Shown here one piece after another: positions 43,730 through 52,910 of a DNA stretch of 64,000 nucleotides. Below the pieces are notes generated by a model. It made no database searches. It worked only from the letters and a program-made list of their open reading frames with translations, and was not told the DNA's origin. The DNA comes from Elusimicrobiota bacterium (GTDB taxonomy: Bacteria > Elusimicrobiota > Elusimicrobia > UBA1565 > UBA9628), in the NCBI GenBank assembly GCA_023249645.1, contig JAHFCF010000004.1, forward strand, positions 64,821-128,820, in the 5' to 3' direction. The position numbers and the translations under genes were made by a program. How positions within the stretch are numbered: position 1 is the stretch's first letter; the number at the start of each line of letters is the position of its first letter.

Positions 43730-45943
43730 TCAGCCTGCGCTGATCGGGCTGATCTGGAAGATCTTCGAGAAGAGGTCGTCCGTCTCATGGGGACGGCCGG
43801 CTTGGGCGTCATCGAGTATGCTGTAGACGATGACCCCATAGCCGTTGGCGCCGCGATCCTGCGCCTCGAAGACTTTCTGCGTGTACCGGAGCCAGAACCC
43901 GTCGTAGTTCTTCTTGCCTTGGGCCGAGAGGAACATGGAGGGGTTGACGCGGATGGCCTCGGCCACATTGACGAGGAAATAGGAAATGCCGTTGGCGCAG
44001 AGCCATCGGCGCAGCGCCTCGGGGCTCTCCTGTGAATTGAAGAGGTTCTCCAGGGTCTGCGCGGCGAACTGCGAGCTGGCGAGGTAGCGCCGCTGGAGGT
44101 AGAGTCCGCGTGAATCCCCGATGAAGATGACCTTCGCGTCCGGAGGAGCCTGGGCGTTGAGGAATTCGATGCCGGCGTAAGGGGGCACGGGATAGCCGAC
44201 AGTGGTGTGACGCAGGAAGTCGGCTTCCGATTGCTGGCCGGAGACGACGGCACGCAGATGATCCGCCGGCGGCGAGACGGCCATGGCCAGCACATCGCCG
44301 CACAGGATCACGGCTGAGGCCGCGCAGGCGCAAAAACGCAGGCCGGGCGTGGGGATGGCAACGACGAGGTCGGCCAAGAGGAAGGAGAAGGGCGCCAGAG
44401 CCGGCAGGAAGAAGCGCGGCATCTCGCTGACTAGGCTCAAGGGCAGCCACAATCCCAGACATAGGATCCCCAGGATGGCGGGTTTCTTGTCGCTTCTTTT
44501 GAAAAGGAGGAGCAGCGGCAGCAGGGAGAGGAACAGCGGTCCCATGAAATCCATCTCATAGCCGTGGACGGTCGTGGAGAAGGTCCATGGATGGAGGATG
44601 TATCTTTGGAATCCCTCCCTCGTGGTGAGGGCGGCTTTGACGTCTCTGGCCCTCGCGTCGGTGTTCAGGGCGGTCCAGTCAGCCTCTCGCTGCGATGTGT
44701 ATTTGAACCGTTGCTGGAGCCATAGCGTCTCTGCGGAAGACTGCAGGTATGGGAAGACGGGGTTTTTGTAGAAGACCAGGTTCTTGGCAGGCCAAGGGCC
44801 GAGAGTCAGTAGGGCGGTCCCCAGGGCCAGCGCCAGCTCGCGCCAGCGCAGGGAGAACTTGGTCCGGGCATAGGCGAAAGCCGCGGCCAGCGCTGCGGGC
44901 AATCCCCAGGCCGGGTATTTCACGCCCATGGCCATGCCGGTGAAGAGGCCGCAGAGTATCCACCAGGATCTCCTTGCGGGGGAATCGGCGGCTTCCTGCA
45001 CGGCGGCCAGGAAGGCATAGACCGAGGCCATCTGATAGAAACTCCAGCACAGGCCCACGGAGGTGCGGTAGCATTCATAGAGCGCCAGCGGCGTCAGTAG
45101 GAAAAAAGCAGCGGCCAAAAGGCCCGCTCCCGGTCGTTTCCATCGCGCGGCCAGGCCACCGTAGAAGAGGGCCACGGCGCAGCCCCAGAAGCAGTTGACG
45201 AGCTTGGCCGTCACCGGCCCTCCGATGGACATGGCCGCGATGTAGGCCATCTGAGCGTTGGAGGGGATGCCCGAATAGATGTTCTCCGGCGTGGGCTGGA
45301 TGCGGTGGTTGAGCAGATAGAGATGCGGCAGATTGAGGTGATAGACCATCGCGTCCCAGAAAGTTTCAGGCGCCAGCAGGAACGGAGCGATGGCCAAGAG
45401 ACCAGCCGCCAAGAGGGCCGTGAAGATGAGCGTGAAGGCGAGGCTGCGCCGGGGCTTTGCTCCTTTCATGGCAAGCCTCTGCCAATGCTGCGCCGAGGCA
45501 GCGATGTCTGGGATGGAGACGAGGGCGAAGCCTGCCACGAGGGATACGATCACAGGGCGATAAAGTCCTCCGGCCAAGCCCAACAAGAGGATTCCTAGGG
45601 AGAGAACGGAAAATCCCAGGGCCAGCTTGATGCCTGCTTCCTCGAACGGGTTGTCCCATGCAGGGGCCCATTTCCATGAGGCGGCGCGGCCCGCTCCCCA
45701 GGCGCCGAGGATCACCAGAAGGAGGCTGGCGATGCGCGCGGCATGGCGAGCAAGGGCCTCGGCATTCTGGGGATAGGGAAAGCGCAGGATCTTCAGGAAG
45801 GCTTCATAATAGGAGGGGATATGCGTGTGGCCGGTCAGGGTGCTGAACACGAACCAAGCCCACACGAGAAAGATCGGCGCGACGACGTAGCCGGGCAGTA
45901 TCTGGCGGGAGGGCTCTGGGATGTCGCGTTTGGGCTTGGCCAT
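43730..45943 (-). CDS. Large polytopic membrane protein, GT-C glycosyltransferase-like
   Basis: The protein has 737 residues from ATG 45943 (TTG 45946 is also possible). About 12-14 membrane helices, with conserved-looking loops APETFWDAMVYHLNLPHLYL (acidic residue after the first helices, as in GT-C/ArnT-like enzymes) and GVKYPAWGLPAALA. The soluble C-terminal domain (FLNAQAPPDAKVIFIGDSRG, then YFLVNVAE) resembles the end domains of bacterial DUF-type membrane glycosyltransferases. The substrate is not predictable. It is in tandem with a PEBP-like gene and a second membrane protein. Confidence 0.7.
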   Translation of the reverse strand: MAKPKRDIPEPSRQILPGYVVAPIFLVWAWFVFSTLTGHTHIPSYYEAFLKILRFPYPQNAEALARHAARIASLLLVILGAWGAGRAASWKWAPAWDNPFEEAGIKLALGFSVLSLGILLLGLAGGLYRPVIVSLVAGFALVSIPDIAASAQHWQRLAMKGAKPRRSLAFTLIFTALLAAGLLAIAPFLLAPETFWDAMVYHLNLPHLYLLNHRIQPTPENIYSGIPSNAQMAYIAAMSIGGPVTAKLVNCFWGCAVALFYGGLAARWKRPGAGLLAAAFFLLTPLALYECYRTSVGLCWSFYQMASVYAFLAAVQEAADSPARRSWWILCGLFTGMAMGVKYPAWGLPAALAAAFAYARTKFSLRWRELALALGTALLTLGPWPAKNLVFYKNPVFPYLQSSAETLWLQQRFKYTSQREADWTALNTDARARDVKAALTTREGFQRYILHPWTFSTTVHGYEMDFMGPLFLSLLPLLLLFKRSDKKPAILGILCLGLWLPLSLVSEMPRFFLPALAPFSFLLADLVVAIPTPGLRFCACAASAVILCGDVLAMAVSPPADHLRAVVSGQQSEADFLRHTTVGYPVPPYAGIEFLNAQAPPDAKVIFIGDSRGLYLQRRYLASSQFAAQTLENLFNSQESPEALRRWLCANGISYFLVNVAEAIRVNPSMFLSAQGKKNYDGFWLRYTQKVFEAQDRGANGYGVIVYSILDDAQAGRPHETDDLFSKIFQISPISAG

Positions 45944-45949
45944 CAAAGC

Positions 45950-46396
45950 TTATCTCTGGAACAGGCCGACGAGCTCTGCCTGGGCGAGGATGTGGCCTTT
46001 CATGGCCTTCAGGAGTTCGGGCTTGGTGGACTGGGGAGGCAGGCCCAGGACTTGGTCCAGGGCGTAGAGCCGGAAGAAATAGCGATGGGCGGGGCCGGGG
46101 GGCGGGCATGGGCCGCCGTAGCCGAGGCGCTCGAACGCATCCACTCCGCCGGAGCGTCCCTGCTTGGTCTCCGGAAAGCCTTCCGGCAGGGCTGCGAGCG
46201 TCGCCGGAAGGTCGTAGACGACCCAGTGGACCCAGACTCCCACCGGCGCATCCGGGTCGTCCATGATCAAAGCGAAGCTCTTCGTGTTCTGGGGCGCCAG
46301 CGACCAGGTCAGGGCTGGCGAGATGTTTTCTCCCTGACAGGAATATTTCTTGGGGATGAAATCATGGGTTTTGAACGCCGGGCTTGTGAGTTCCAT
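45950..46396 (-). CDS. YbhB/PEBP family protein
   Basis: The protein has 148 residues. The phosphatidylethanolamine-binding/Raf-kinase-inhibitor-like bacterial family is shown by MELTSPAFKTHDFIPKKYSC, QGENISPALTW, FALIMDDPDAPVGVWVHWVV, then GYGGPCPPPGPAHRYFFRLY (the ligand-site GPCPPxGxHRY). The function is unclear in bacteria. Start ATG 46396. It lies between two membrane-protein genes, 6 bases before the downstream one. Confidence 0.95.
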   Translation of the reverse strand: MELTSPAFKTHDFIPKKYSCQGENISPALTWSLAPQNTKSFALIMDDPDAPVGVWVHWVVYDLPATLAALPEGFPETKQGRSGGVDAFERLGYGGPCPPPGPAHRYFFRLYALDQVLGLPPQSTKPELLKAMKGHILAQAELVGLFQR

Positions 46397-46423
46397 TTTC
46401 AAGGACCTTCCTTGTCCTTGAGT

Positions 46424-47968
46424 TTATAATTTTGCGCCTGCGAAATCAGCGAGTTCCTGGGAGTGGCGTTGCGCTTCCATGCCGACCGCATCAACGGGAA
46501 TCTCACGCAGACGCAAGGCTTCTTGGAAGGCCGCGTCATCCTTCGGGTGGACGTATCGGTATTCATGCTCGGACAGCCACGGGGCCGGCACGCGGCTTCT
46601 ATCGACGAAGAGCAGGGCTTTTTCGTCCCAATAGACCAGGGCCCATCGGTCCTTGGGCATATAGAAGACGTACCAGGGTCTGGGGAAATCCTTCAACGAA
46701 CCGTCGGGATAGCGTTTGCGGGCCGGGATCTGCCGGTCGAGGTTGAGCATGAGAGCGCCGGAGAGCCCCTGCTGATCCGTGAACTTCTGCCACAGTGCAG
46801 GGTTTTCGACAGCGAGTCCTGTCTCGGCGAGCTGGCTGTGGAAGATGTATCGGCCGTCGCAGAAGACCCGGTACCACGGAGCCAGCTTCCAGCCGAGGTA
46901 GCCGCCCCATTCCCATTGATTGTAGAGCCGCAGGGGTTCCAGGACGGTTCTTTCCTTGGCCAGGAACGCTGTCGCGGCGCGAGGGACGTGCTTGTCGTTG
47001 AAGATGTGGGACCAGGAGGTGCGCGGGAAAAGCCAGAGGAGGAACACGGCATAGACAGTCAGGCTCGCCGCCAGGGTCCGGCGCAGAGACTCTTTCCGAA
47101 TGGATAGTCCGGCCAAGGTTGCGGCGAGCACGGCGAAAAACAGGGAGTTGCGTTCGTGCATGATCGAGCTGGCGGCCAGAAGGAGTGTCGCCGTGGTCAA
47201 AGTCCGTATCTGGCGGCTGCGGATGGCCAGGATGAAGACGACTAAAATCATGGGCCAGAACGGCCAATTGAGCGGATTGCCGAAAGACAGGGGCTCCCAT
47301 TCCTTGATCAGGTGGGCGAGATCGGCGCGCTGGGCAAAATGCTGCCAGAGTACCTGATAGGGACGGAAGAAATAGGGATTGACGAGGGTGCCCGCGACAG
47401 CGAGGGCCGCTGTCCACGCGCGTCTATAAAGAAGGATGAGGGCCAGGCCCATGATGAAGCCGGCGTGCAGGTTCGCCCACAGGGCGAAGAGAGCGAAGAC
47501 CTTGACGAGAGGAAGGGGTTGTGGATCTTCCAGCCAGGTGACGAGCAGCGAGAAGAAAAGGATAGAGAAAAGCTCGGGCCGGATGTCGGAATGCGCCAGC
47601 ATCCCCACGGACCAGAGGGCCAGGGCCAGGATGCGGGCTTCGACAATGACCTGTCGCCGGGTCAGAAACCTGTCGACGATCAGCCATGAGGCGAGCAGGA
47701 GCGAGATTTTAAGGAGCCACAGGGCCGTCATGCCGCCGATCTGGTAGAGAAGTTGGAATAGGAGCTGGGAGAGCCATTCGAAATCGACCCAGTCAGTGCC
47801 GGGCATGCTGAAGGAGAGGAAATCGGTCCGAGGTACGGCGTGATGCTCGATGATCCAGCGGCCGGCGCTCAGGTGCCAGAAGATGTCCGGATTGGAGAGG
47901 GGGAAGAGAAAAGCGGGCAAGGCGAGGATGAGGGCAACGGCCCAGAGGAGGGTTGCTTTGGAGGTCAT
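46424..47968 (-). CDS. Polytopic membrane protein of unknown function, GT-C-like
   Basis: The protein has 514 residues from ATG 47968 (GGAGG upstream on the minus strand). It has 10-12 helices. The first periplasmic loop NPDIFWHLSAGRWIIEHHAV contains an acidic residue and histidines, and NQWEWGGYLGWKLAPWYRVF, then CDGRYIFH lies in the soluble tail. This pattern is seen in a family of uncharacterised bacterial membrane proteins related to GT-C glycosyltransferases. Function unknown. It heads a minus-strand set with PEBP and the larger membrane protein. Confidence 0.65.
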   Translation of the reverse strand: MTSKATLLWAVALILALPAFLFPLSNPDIFWHLSAGRWIIEHHAVPRTDFLSFSMPGTDWVDFEWLSQLLFQLLYQIGGMTALWLLKISLLLASWLIVDRFLTRRQVIVEARILALALWSVGMLAHSDIRPELFSILFFSLLVTWLEDPQPLPLVKVFALFALWANLHAGFIMGLALILLYRRAWTAALAVAGTLVNPYFFRPYQVLWQHFAQRADLAHLIKEWEPLSFGNPLNWPFWPMILVVFILAIRSRQIRTLTTATLLLAASSIMHERNSLFFAVLAATLAGLSIRKESLRRTLAASLTVYAVFLLWLFPRTSWSHIFNDKHVPRAATAFLAKERTVLEPLRLYNQWEWGGYLGWKLAPWYRVFCDGRYIFHSQLAETGLAVENPALWQKFTDQQGLSGALMLNLDRQIPARKRYPDGSLKDFPRPWYVFYMPKDRWALVYWDEKALLFVDRSRVPAPWLSEHEYRYVHPKDDAAFQEALRLREIPVDAVGMEAQRHSQELADFAGAKL

Positions 47969-48029
47969 GTGCGTGGAGAACTTTACCAAAAAACATGTAT
48001 AAATTCATAAAATACGGAAAATACGGAAA

Positions 48030-48040
48030 GGTCTGACCCC
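48030..48040. repeat. GGGGTCAGG repeat, partial copy
   Basis: GGTCTGACCCC directly abuts the ATG at 48041. It is the reverse complement of the first 11 bases of the repeat seen at 32231, 53820 and 58543. Just upstream is a small direct repeat (AATACGGAAA twice, 48011-48029). Confidence 0.55.
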
Positions 48041-49150
48041 ATGAAACGAAAGCTGATCATCGCGGTAGGCGTTCTGGTCTCTCTGGGCCTTCTGGCCTAT
48101 CTCATCATGGGCCGCCTGGACGCTCTGGCGCGCGTCTCAAGCCACATGCGCTGGTCGTATGTGTGGCTGGCCGCAGTCAGCGCTCTGGCCAGCTATGGAA
48201 TGGTCGGCTTGGCCTTGCGGGAGGTGCTTGGCCTTCTGGGACATTCCCTGCCCTTGCCCGTTGTCTTGGGCATCGCCATGGTCTCCAATACGGTCAACTA
48301 TCTCATCTCGACGGCCGGGATCAGCGGCTTCGCCTTGAAGGCGCATCTTCTGCGCAAGCGCCAGGTCTCCTATGCCACGACCCTGATGGCCTCTGTGGTG
48401 AGTTCCGCGGTCCTTTATTTCGTCCTAGCTTTGATCCTGGGGCAGGGGCTCATCTACCTCATCATGCACTTGGAGGGTGCGCGTTGGGAGATCATGGAGG
48501 GGATTTTTGGGCTGCTGCTTCTGTTGGGGACCTCGAGCGCTTTGATGGTCTTCATCTTCAACCATAAATTACGCGGTCGCGTGACACGGGCGGTGTTTCA
48601 TCGGGTGAACCGCCTGGTCTACTCCTTCTCCAAGGGAGAGATCCCGCCGGAGAACTTCGCCCAATTCGAGCATCAATTGGCCGCGGGCTTGAGCACCATC
48701 CACCATCACCATGGCCGCATCACCCGCACCGTGGTCTTCACGGCCTTGGACTGGGGCCTGACCATGCTCACGCTTTATTTCTGCCTCAGGGCCGTCGGCG
48801 TGCGCGTGCCGGTCGGCCATCTCAGCGCGGGATTTGCCGTGGGCCAGGCGGCGCTGCTCATCCCGGCTTTGCCCGGCGGTCTGGGCGCCATGGAGGGTTC
48901 CATGGCCGCGGTCTACAGCAGCCTCGGCATGGACTGGGACGCGGCGCTCATGGCCGCTCTGCTTTACCGCCTCATCTACTATGTGGCGCCCGGGGTCTTG
49001 AGCGTGCTCGTCTTGTGGGGTCTGAAGATGTCCGAGCCGGACATCATCGAGGAAAGCTCTCTGGAAGGCCTGACCGGGGACCGCAAGCTTGAGGCGAGCC
49101 AGGTCGAGCACGACCGTCCCCACCCACACGTCCACCACCCTGGGTCTTAA
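48041..49150 (+). CDS. Lysylphosphatidylglycerol synthase TM-region family (UPF0104) protein
   Basis: The protein has 369 residues and 7-8 helices. The family pattern of MprF/AglD-type flippase domains is visible: LAAVSALASYGMVGLALREV, SNTVNYLISTAGISGFALKA, and GFAVGQAALLIPALPGGLGAMEGSMAAVYSSLGM. It probably moves or binds a lipid across the inner membrane. The C-terminal tail is histidine-rich (HDRPHPHVHHPG). No synthase domain is fused. The start codon follows the GGGGTCAGG repeat fragment directly, so the ribosome site is weak. Confidence 0.85.
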   Translation: MKRKLIIAVGVLVSLGLLAYLIMGRLDALARVSSHMRWSYVWLAAVSALASYGMVGLALREVLGLLGHSLPLPVVLGIAMVSNTVNYLISTAGISGFALKAHLLRKRQVSYATTLMASVVSSAVLYFVLALILGQGLIYLIMHLEGARWEIMEGIFGLLLLLGTSSALMVFIFNHKLRGRVTRAVFHRVNRLVYSFSKGEIPPENFAQFEHQLAAGLSTIHHHHGRITRTVVFTALDWGLTMLTLYFCLRAVGVRVPVGHLSAGFAVGQAALLIPALPGGLGAMEGSMAAVYSSLGMDWDAALMAALLYRLIYYVAPGVLSVLVLWGLKMSEPDIIEESSLEGLTGDRKLEASQVEHDRPHPHVHHPGS

Positions 49151-49165
49151 GACCTATTTTTATCT

Positions 49166-49231
49166 AGGTCCTTTGACTGCCCCGCATCTAGGACCATTGG
49201 TCTGCATTTGGCCGCTTTCCATGGATATAAT
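49166..49231 (+). promoter_or_regulatory. GGnCC-box promoter of the exported protein before cdaA
   Basis: Box 1 AGGTCCTTTGACTG (49166-49179), box 2 AGGACCATTGGTCTG (49190-49204), perfect -10 TATAAT (49226-49231), no -35. The predicted start is at the ATG (49237). The preceding CCTATTTTTATCT (49153-49165) is almost identical to 56922-56934, making this site and the one at 56935 the closest pair. Confidence 0.65.
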
Positions 49232-49236
49232 ATCGC

Positions 49237-50013
49237 ATGTTTTTGTGGGCCATGATTTTGGCCGCGCAGTCGGCGGCAGCCGATATGCCTGCCTCCTGGC
49301 CGCCCCCCTCTCTGCTGGATACGGGCAAGGTGAGTCTTCAAGGTGCGCCAGGCGGCGCGTCGAGCGCGTTGCCTTCTGCGTCGCAGGAGGCGGGGATCAT
49401 CAGTCTGGATCTCCAGCCCCTTTTCAACGCGCATCTCTGCGCAGAAAAAGTCGTGTGGGGCCAAACGCAGGTCTGCCTGAGCATCCAGGAAGATTCCAAG
49501 AAAAAGAGATATTTGAGCGTGCAGGCTCAAGATTGGCCTGAGCCGAAGTTCTTGGAATTCGCGCATTCCATGAAAACCCTCATAGTGGAAGGCTCTCTCT
49601 ACAAGCTCGTCGTAGAGCGCCGCGGTTTCTGGAACGGGAGCTACTGGCTCGTCGTCAAGAGCGCTTCGTCTGAAACGGCTGTCTATGAAAAAGACTTGAT
49701 GGACCTAATCGGCGTCGTCTATGCTGCTAGTCGCAAAGAGGTGGATATCGCGGGCAACAAGTATCGGCTTTTCTATTCTTACGATGTGGACAGATCCACG
49801 TCTCCCGCGGTTTTTCAGAAAAGCGCTTCTTGTCTGGGCCTTCTCTATGACCCGGGAGGGGGAAAGGTCCTTGAGGACTATGTGATCGCTCTCAATGACA
49901 TCTCCGGTCAGGGGCCTTTCCGGTTCGATCTGTACAAGAAACAGAAAGTTTATTTCCAGCTGCTGCCTGACGGCCATACCCTCACCATCAGAGCGACCCC
50001 CGAGATAAGGTAA
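49237..50013 (+). CDS. Exported protein of unknown function upstream of cdaA
   Basis: The protein has 258 residues with a short signal peptide (MFLWAMILAAQSAAAD). It is beta-rich with pairs of cysteines (AHLCAEKVVWGQTQVCLSIQ). Blocks YKLVVERRGFWNGSYWLVVK and NKYRLFYSYDVDR have no motif I recognise. It ends 8 bases before cdaA, so it may be part of the c-di-AMP operon. It is preceded by a GGnCC-box promoter with a perfect TATAAT, and the mRNA is predicted to be leaderless. Confidence 0.65.
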   Translation: MFLWAMILAAQSAAADMPASWPPPSLLDTGKVSLQGAPGGASSALPSASQEAGIISLDLQPLFNAHLCAEKVVWGQTQVCLSIQEDSKKKRYLSVQAQDWPEPKFLEFAHSMKTLIVEGSLYKLVVERRGFWNGSYWLVVKSASSETAVYEKDLMDLIGVVYAASRKEVDIAGNKYRLFYSYDVDRSTSPAVFQKSASCLGLLYDPGGGKVLEDYVIALNDISGQGPFRFDLYKKQKVYFQLLPDGHTLTIRATPEIR

Positions 50014-50021
50014 AATAAGTC

Positions 50022-50900
50022 ATGTTCGGACTTTCCGTCAAGAGTGTCACCCTGACCGACACGCTGGACATGGGGGTCGTCGCCCTGCTGGTCTACGCGT
50101 TCCTGGTCTGGTTCAAGAGGACCAAGGCCGCTTTCGTGGTCATCGGCCTGATGGTCCTCGTCGGCGTGTACCTGTTGGCCCGAGTCACAGGCATGGTCAT
50201 GACCACGCATATCTTCCAGGGCTTCTTCGCCATCTTCATCATCGCCGTGGTCGTCCTCTTCCAGGAGGAGCTGCGCCGGGCCTTCGAGAGGATCGCCGTC
50301 TGGAGCGTCGCCCGCGGGGCGCGCCAGCCGCAGGCGCCGCGGGAGGCCGACATCCTGGTGCGGGCCCTCTCGGACCTCGCCCGGGACAAGGTCGGGGCCC
50401 TGATCGTGCTGCGCGGACGCGACCCCTTGGACCGTCACCTCGAGGACGGCTGGGACCTCCATGGCGAGCTCTCCGAGGCCCTCATCGAGAGCATCTTCGA
50501 CTCCCATTCGCTGGGCCACGACGGGGCTATGGTCATCGAGGCGGGCCGCGTCACCTTCTTCGGTGTGCACCTGCCCTTGTCCAAGAGCTTCGCCAAGATC
50601 ACTCACATGGGCCTGCGCCACACAGCGGCCCTGGGACTGGCCGAGCGCACCGACGCGCTCGTGCTGGTGGTCAGCGAGGAGCGCGGCGACATCTCGGTCG
50701 CCCGGCGCGCTGAGCTTTCCGTGATCGCCAACCTGGAGGACCTCCACCGCATACTCGAGTCTTTCCTGCGGGAGATCGCGCCGCAGCCCGCTCAGGAGAC
50801 ATTCCTGGGATTTTTGCGGCACAACACGCGCGAGAAGATCCTGGCTATGGCCGCGGCGATCGTTCTGTGGCTGCTCTTCATCGGCGTGCGGCAGCTGTAG
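50022..50900 (+). CDS. cdaA: Membrane diadenylate cyclase CdaA
   Basis: The enzyme makes c-di-AMP from two ATP. The protein has 292 residues: three N-terminal membrane helices, then VVLFQEELRRAFERIA linking to the DAC domain with FDSHSLGHDGAMVIEAGRVT (DGA motif) and GLRHTAALGLAERTDALVLV (RHT in place of the usual RHR). A C-terminal extension NTREKILAMAAAIVLWLLFI forms a further membrane helix, resembling the N-terminal anchor of YbbR/CdaR proteins that normally follow cdaA. It is followed after 4 bases by a DHH phosphoesterase. Confidence 0.95.
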   Translation: MFGLSVKSVTLTDTLDMGVVALLVYAFLVWFKRTKAAFVVIGLMVLVGVYLLARVTGMVMTTHIFQGFFAIFIIAVVVLFQEELRRAFERIAVWSVARGARQPQAPREADILVRALSDLARDKVGALIVLRGRDPLDRHLEDGWDLHGELSEALIESIFDSHSLGHDGAMVIEAGRVTFFGVHLPLSKSFAKITHMGLRHTAALGLAERTDALVLVVSEERGDISVARRAELSVIANLEDLHRILESFLREIAPQPAQETFLGFLRHNTREKILAMAAAIVLWLLFIGVRQL

Positions 50901-50904
50901 GGCC

Positions 50905-51948
50905 ATGACAGAGAGTTTTCACGCCAAGAAGCTGTTGCGCGAGCTGGCGCAGCTGGGCAAGCGTATCAGCCCGCTCTTGATCCTGACCCACGATTACCCG
51001 GACCCGGATTCTCTGGCCAGCGCTTGGATACTTGCCTTCTTAGCCCAGGGCGTGGCCAAGATCCGCTGCCGCATCGCGTATGGGGGCGTCATCAGTCGCA
51101 AGGAGAACCGCCTCATGGCCGAACGGCTCAACCTCCCCGCACGGCCTTTGCGCCCCGGCGAGATCGCCGCGGCCGAGCACGTGGCTCTGGTGGACACCCA
51201 GCCGCACTTCCGCAACAACCGCTTCCCTCCTCGGCGCCGCCCTCAGATCATCATCGACCACCATCCCCGGCATGCGGAGACAGCCGCCGACCTGGTCCTC
51301 ATCGATGAGACCGCCGGGGCGACGACGACCATACTGGCGGAGGCCCTGCTCTTGTCCGGTCTGAAGGCTTCCCGCCGCCTGGCTACGGCGATCGTCTACG
51401 GCATCGGCTCGGAGACACAGAACCTGGGCCGCGAGGCCACCATCCGGGACCTCTCCGTGTACCAGGCCTTCTGGCCCCGTGCCAATGTGAAGACCCTCTG
51501 GCGCATCGCCTACCCGCGCCGTCCGACCAACTATTTCGCGGACCTGGCCCGCGGCCTGCGCCGGGCTTTCGAGTGCCGGGGCGTCGTGGTCTCCCATCTA
51601 GGCCCGTTGGCCGGGCCCGAGCATGTGGCCCAGATCGCGGATTTTCTCCTGACCTGCGAGAAGTCCCGCTGGGTCCTGGTGACCGGCAGGCATCAGGGGC
51701 GTCTCTACATTTCCCTGCGTACGGATGACCCTGTCGGAGAGGCCGGCCGTCTCTTGAAGAGGATCCTCGGCCCCAACGGCCGCGGCGGCGGCCACTCCAT
51801 GATCGCCGGCGGCACTGTGGCTGTCGGAGAAGACGCCCACGAGCTGCAGTGGCGCGAGGCGGAGGAACGCCTAGCCGCCGCCTTCTTGGAGAGCCAGGGC
51901 TTAAAGGACGCGCCGCTGGCCCATTCCTTTCTGGACGACGCTCGTTAA
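50905..51948 (+). CDS. DHH/DHHA1 phosphoesterase, probable c-di-AMP or pApA hydrolase
   Basis: The protein has 347 residues. DHH domain: LILTHDYPDPDSLASAW (metal-binding Asp/His), VALVDTQPHFRN, QIIIDHHPRHAET (DHH). C-terminal DHHA1: LGPNGRGGGHSMIAGGTV (GGGH). The lack of membrane and PAS/GGDEF domains makes it like stand-alone DhhP/Pde2 nano-RNases or c-di-AMP phosphodiesterases. Its position after cdaA supports c-di-AMP or pApA as substrate (inference). The tail overlaps the convergent etfA. Confidence 0.93.
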   Translation: MTESFHAKKLLRELAQLGKRISPLLILTHDYPDPDSLASAWILAFLAQGVAKIRCRIAYGGVISRKENRLMAERLNLPARPLRPGEIAAAEHVALVDTQPHFRNNRFPPRRRPQIIIDHHPRHAETAADLVLIDETAGATTTILAEALLLSGLKASRRLATAIVYGIGSETQNLGREATIRDLSVYQAFWPRANVKTLWRIAYPRRPTNYFADLARGLRRAFECRGVVVSHLGPLAGPEHVAQIADFLLTCEKSRWVLVTGRHQGRLYISLRTDDPVGEAGRLLKRILGPNGRGGGHSMIAGGTVAVGEDAHELQWREAEERLAAAFLESQGLKDAPLAHSFLDDAR

Positions 51949-52910
51949 AGAGCGCCTTTGCGCTTCTTGATCTCGGTGATGATGGACGGGATGAGTTGGA
52001 AGAGATCGCCGACGACGGCGATCGTGGCCTGTTGCATCATGGGACATCCGGCGTCCGTGTTGATGGCGACGATGTTGGCGGAGCCGGACATGCCGGCCAT
52101 ATGCTGGATCTGGCCTGAGGCGCCGCAGGCGATGTAGAGTTTGGGACTCACGGTCCGTCCGGTCAGACCCACCTGGTGGCGATAGGGGATCCAGCCTGAA
52201 TCCACGGCCGCGCGGGTGGCTCCGAGGGCGGCTCCCAAGGTGTGCGCGAACTCGCGCAGAAGCTTGAAGCCATCCGCCCCTCCCACGCCCCGTCCTCCGG
52301 TGACGATGCCTTCGGCCGCTCCCAGGTCGATCTCGCCCGCCTCCTCGGCCTGGAAGGAGACGAACTCGGCGCGGGTCGAGGCCGGAGAGAACGAGAGCTC
52401 CTCGATCTTCCCGGATCGTCCGCTGTGGCGCAGAGCCGGCGCGAAGGCCATGGGCTGCAGCGTGAGGACGCGGATGGGGGAGGAAAACTCCACGGCGGCC
52501 TTCAGATTCCCGTTGTAATGGTTCCGTTCCGCATGGCCGCCATCGAGTCTGGAGACGTCGGTGGCCAGGCCCGCCTCGAGCTTGACGGCTAATCGGCCGG
52601 CCAGGGACCGGCCCATGACATTGGAAGGCAGCAGGATGTGCGACGGCTTCTCCTTCTGCGCTGTCTCCAGGACGATCTGGGCGTAAAGTTCATTGACGAA
52701 GTTCTGGAGCGTCGGATGGCCGGTCCAGAGGACGCGGTCGGCTCCGCGCTCGACGAGCTCCTGGGCTTGCTGGGCCGTTGCTCCGATCAGAACGGCGAGC
52801 AAAGGCTGCTTCGAGGCGTCGGCCAAGGCGCGGCCGGCGCCGAGAAGCTCCCAAGTCTGAGGATTGCTCTGCCCTCGCTGATTCAGGGCGACGACGAGGA
52901 TGGAACTCAT
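51945..52910 (-). CDS. etfA: Electron transfer flavoprotein subunit alpha
   Basis: The protein has 321 residues. N-terminal alpha/beta domain (SSILVVALNQRG...). The C-terminal FAD domain is typical: IVTGGRGVGGADGFKLLREF, ALGATRAAVDSGWIPYRHQV, GLTGRTVSPKLYIACGASGQ, HMAGM and IVAINTDAGCPMMQQA. It pairs with EtfB to carry electrons between dehydrogenases and quinone or other acceptors. Coupled to etfB by a 4-base overlap. Confidence 0.97.
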   Translation of the reverse strand: MSSILVVALNQRGQSNPQTWELLGAGRALADASKQPLLAVLIGATAQQAQELVERGADRVLWTGHPTLQNFVNELYAQIVLETAQKEKPSHILLPSNVMGRSLAGRLAVKLEAGLATDVSRLDGGHAERNHYNGNLKAAVEFSSPIRVLTLQPMAFAPALRHSGRSGKIEELSFSPASTRAEFVSFQAEEAGEIDLGAAEGIVTGGRGVGGADGFKLLREFAHTLGAALGATRAAVDSGWIPYRHQVGLTGRTVSPKLYIACGASGQIQHMAGMSGSANIVAINTDAGCPMMQQATIAVVGDLFQLIPSIITEIKKRKGAL

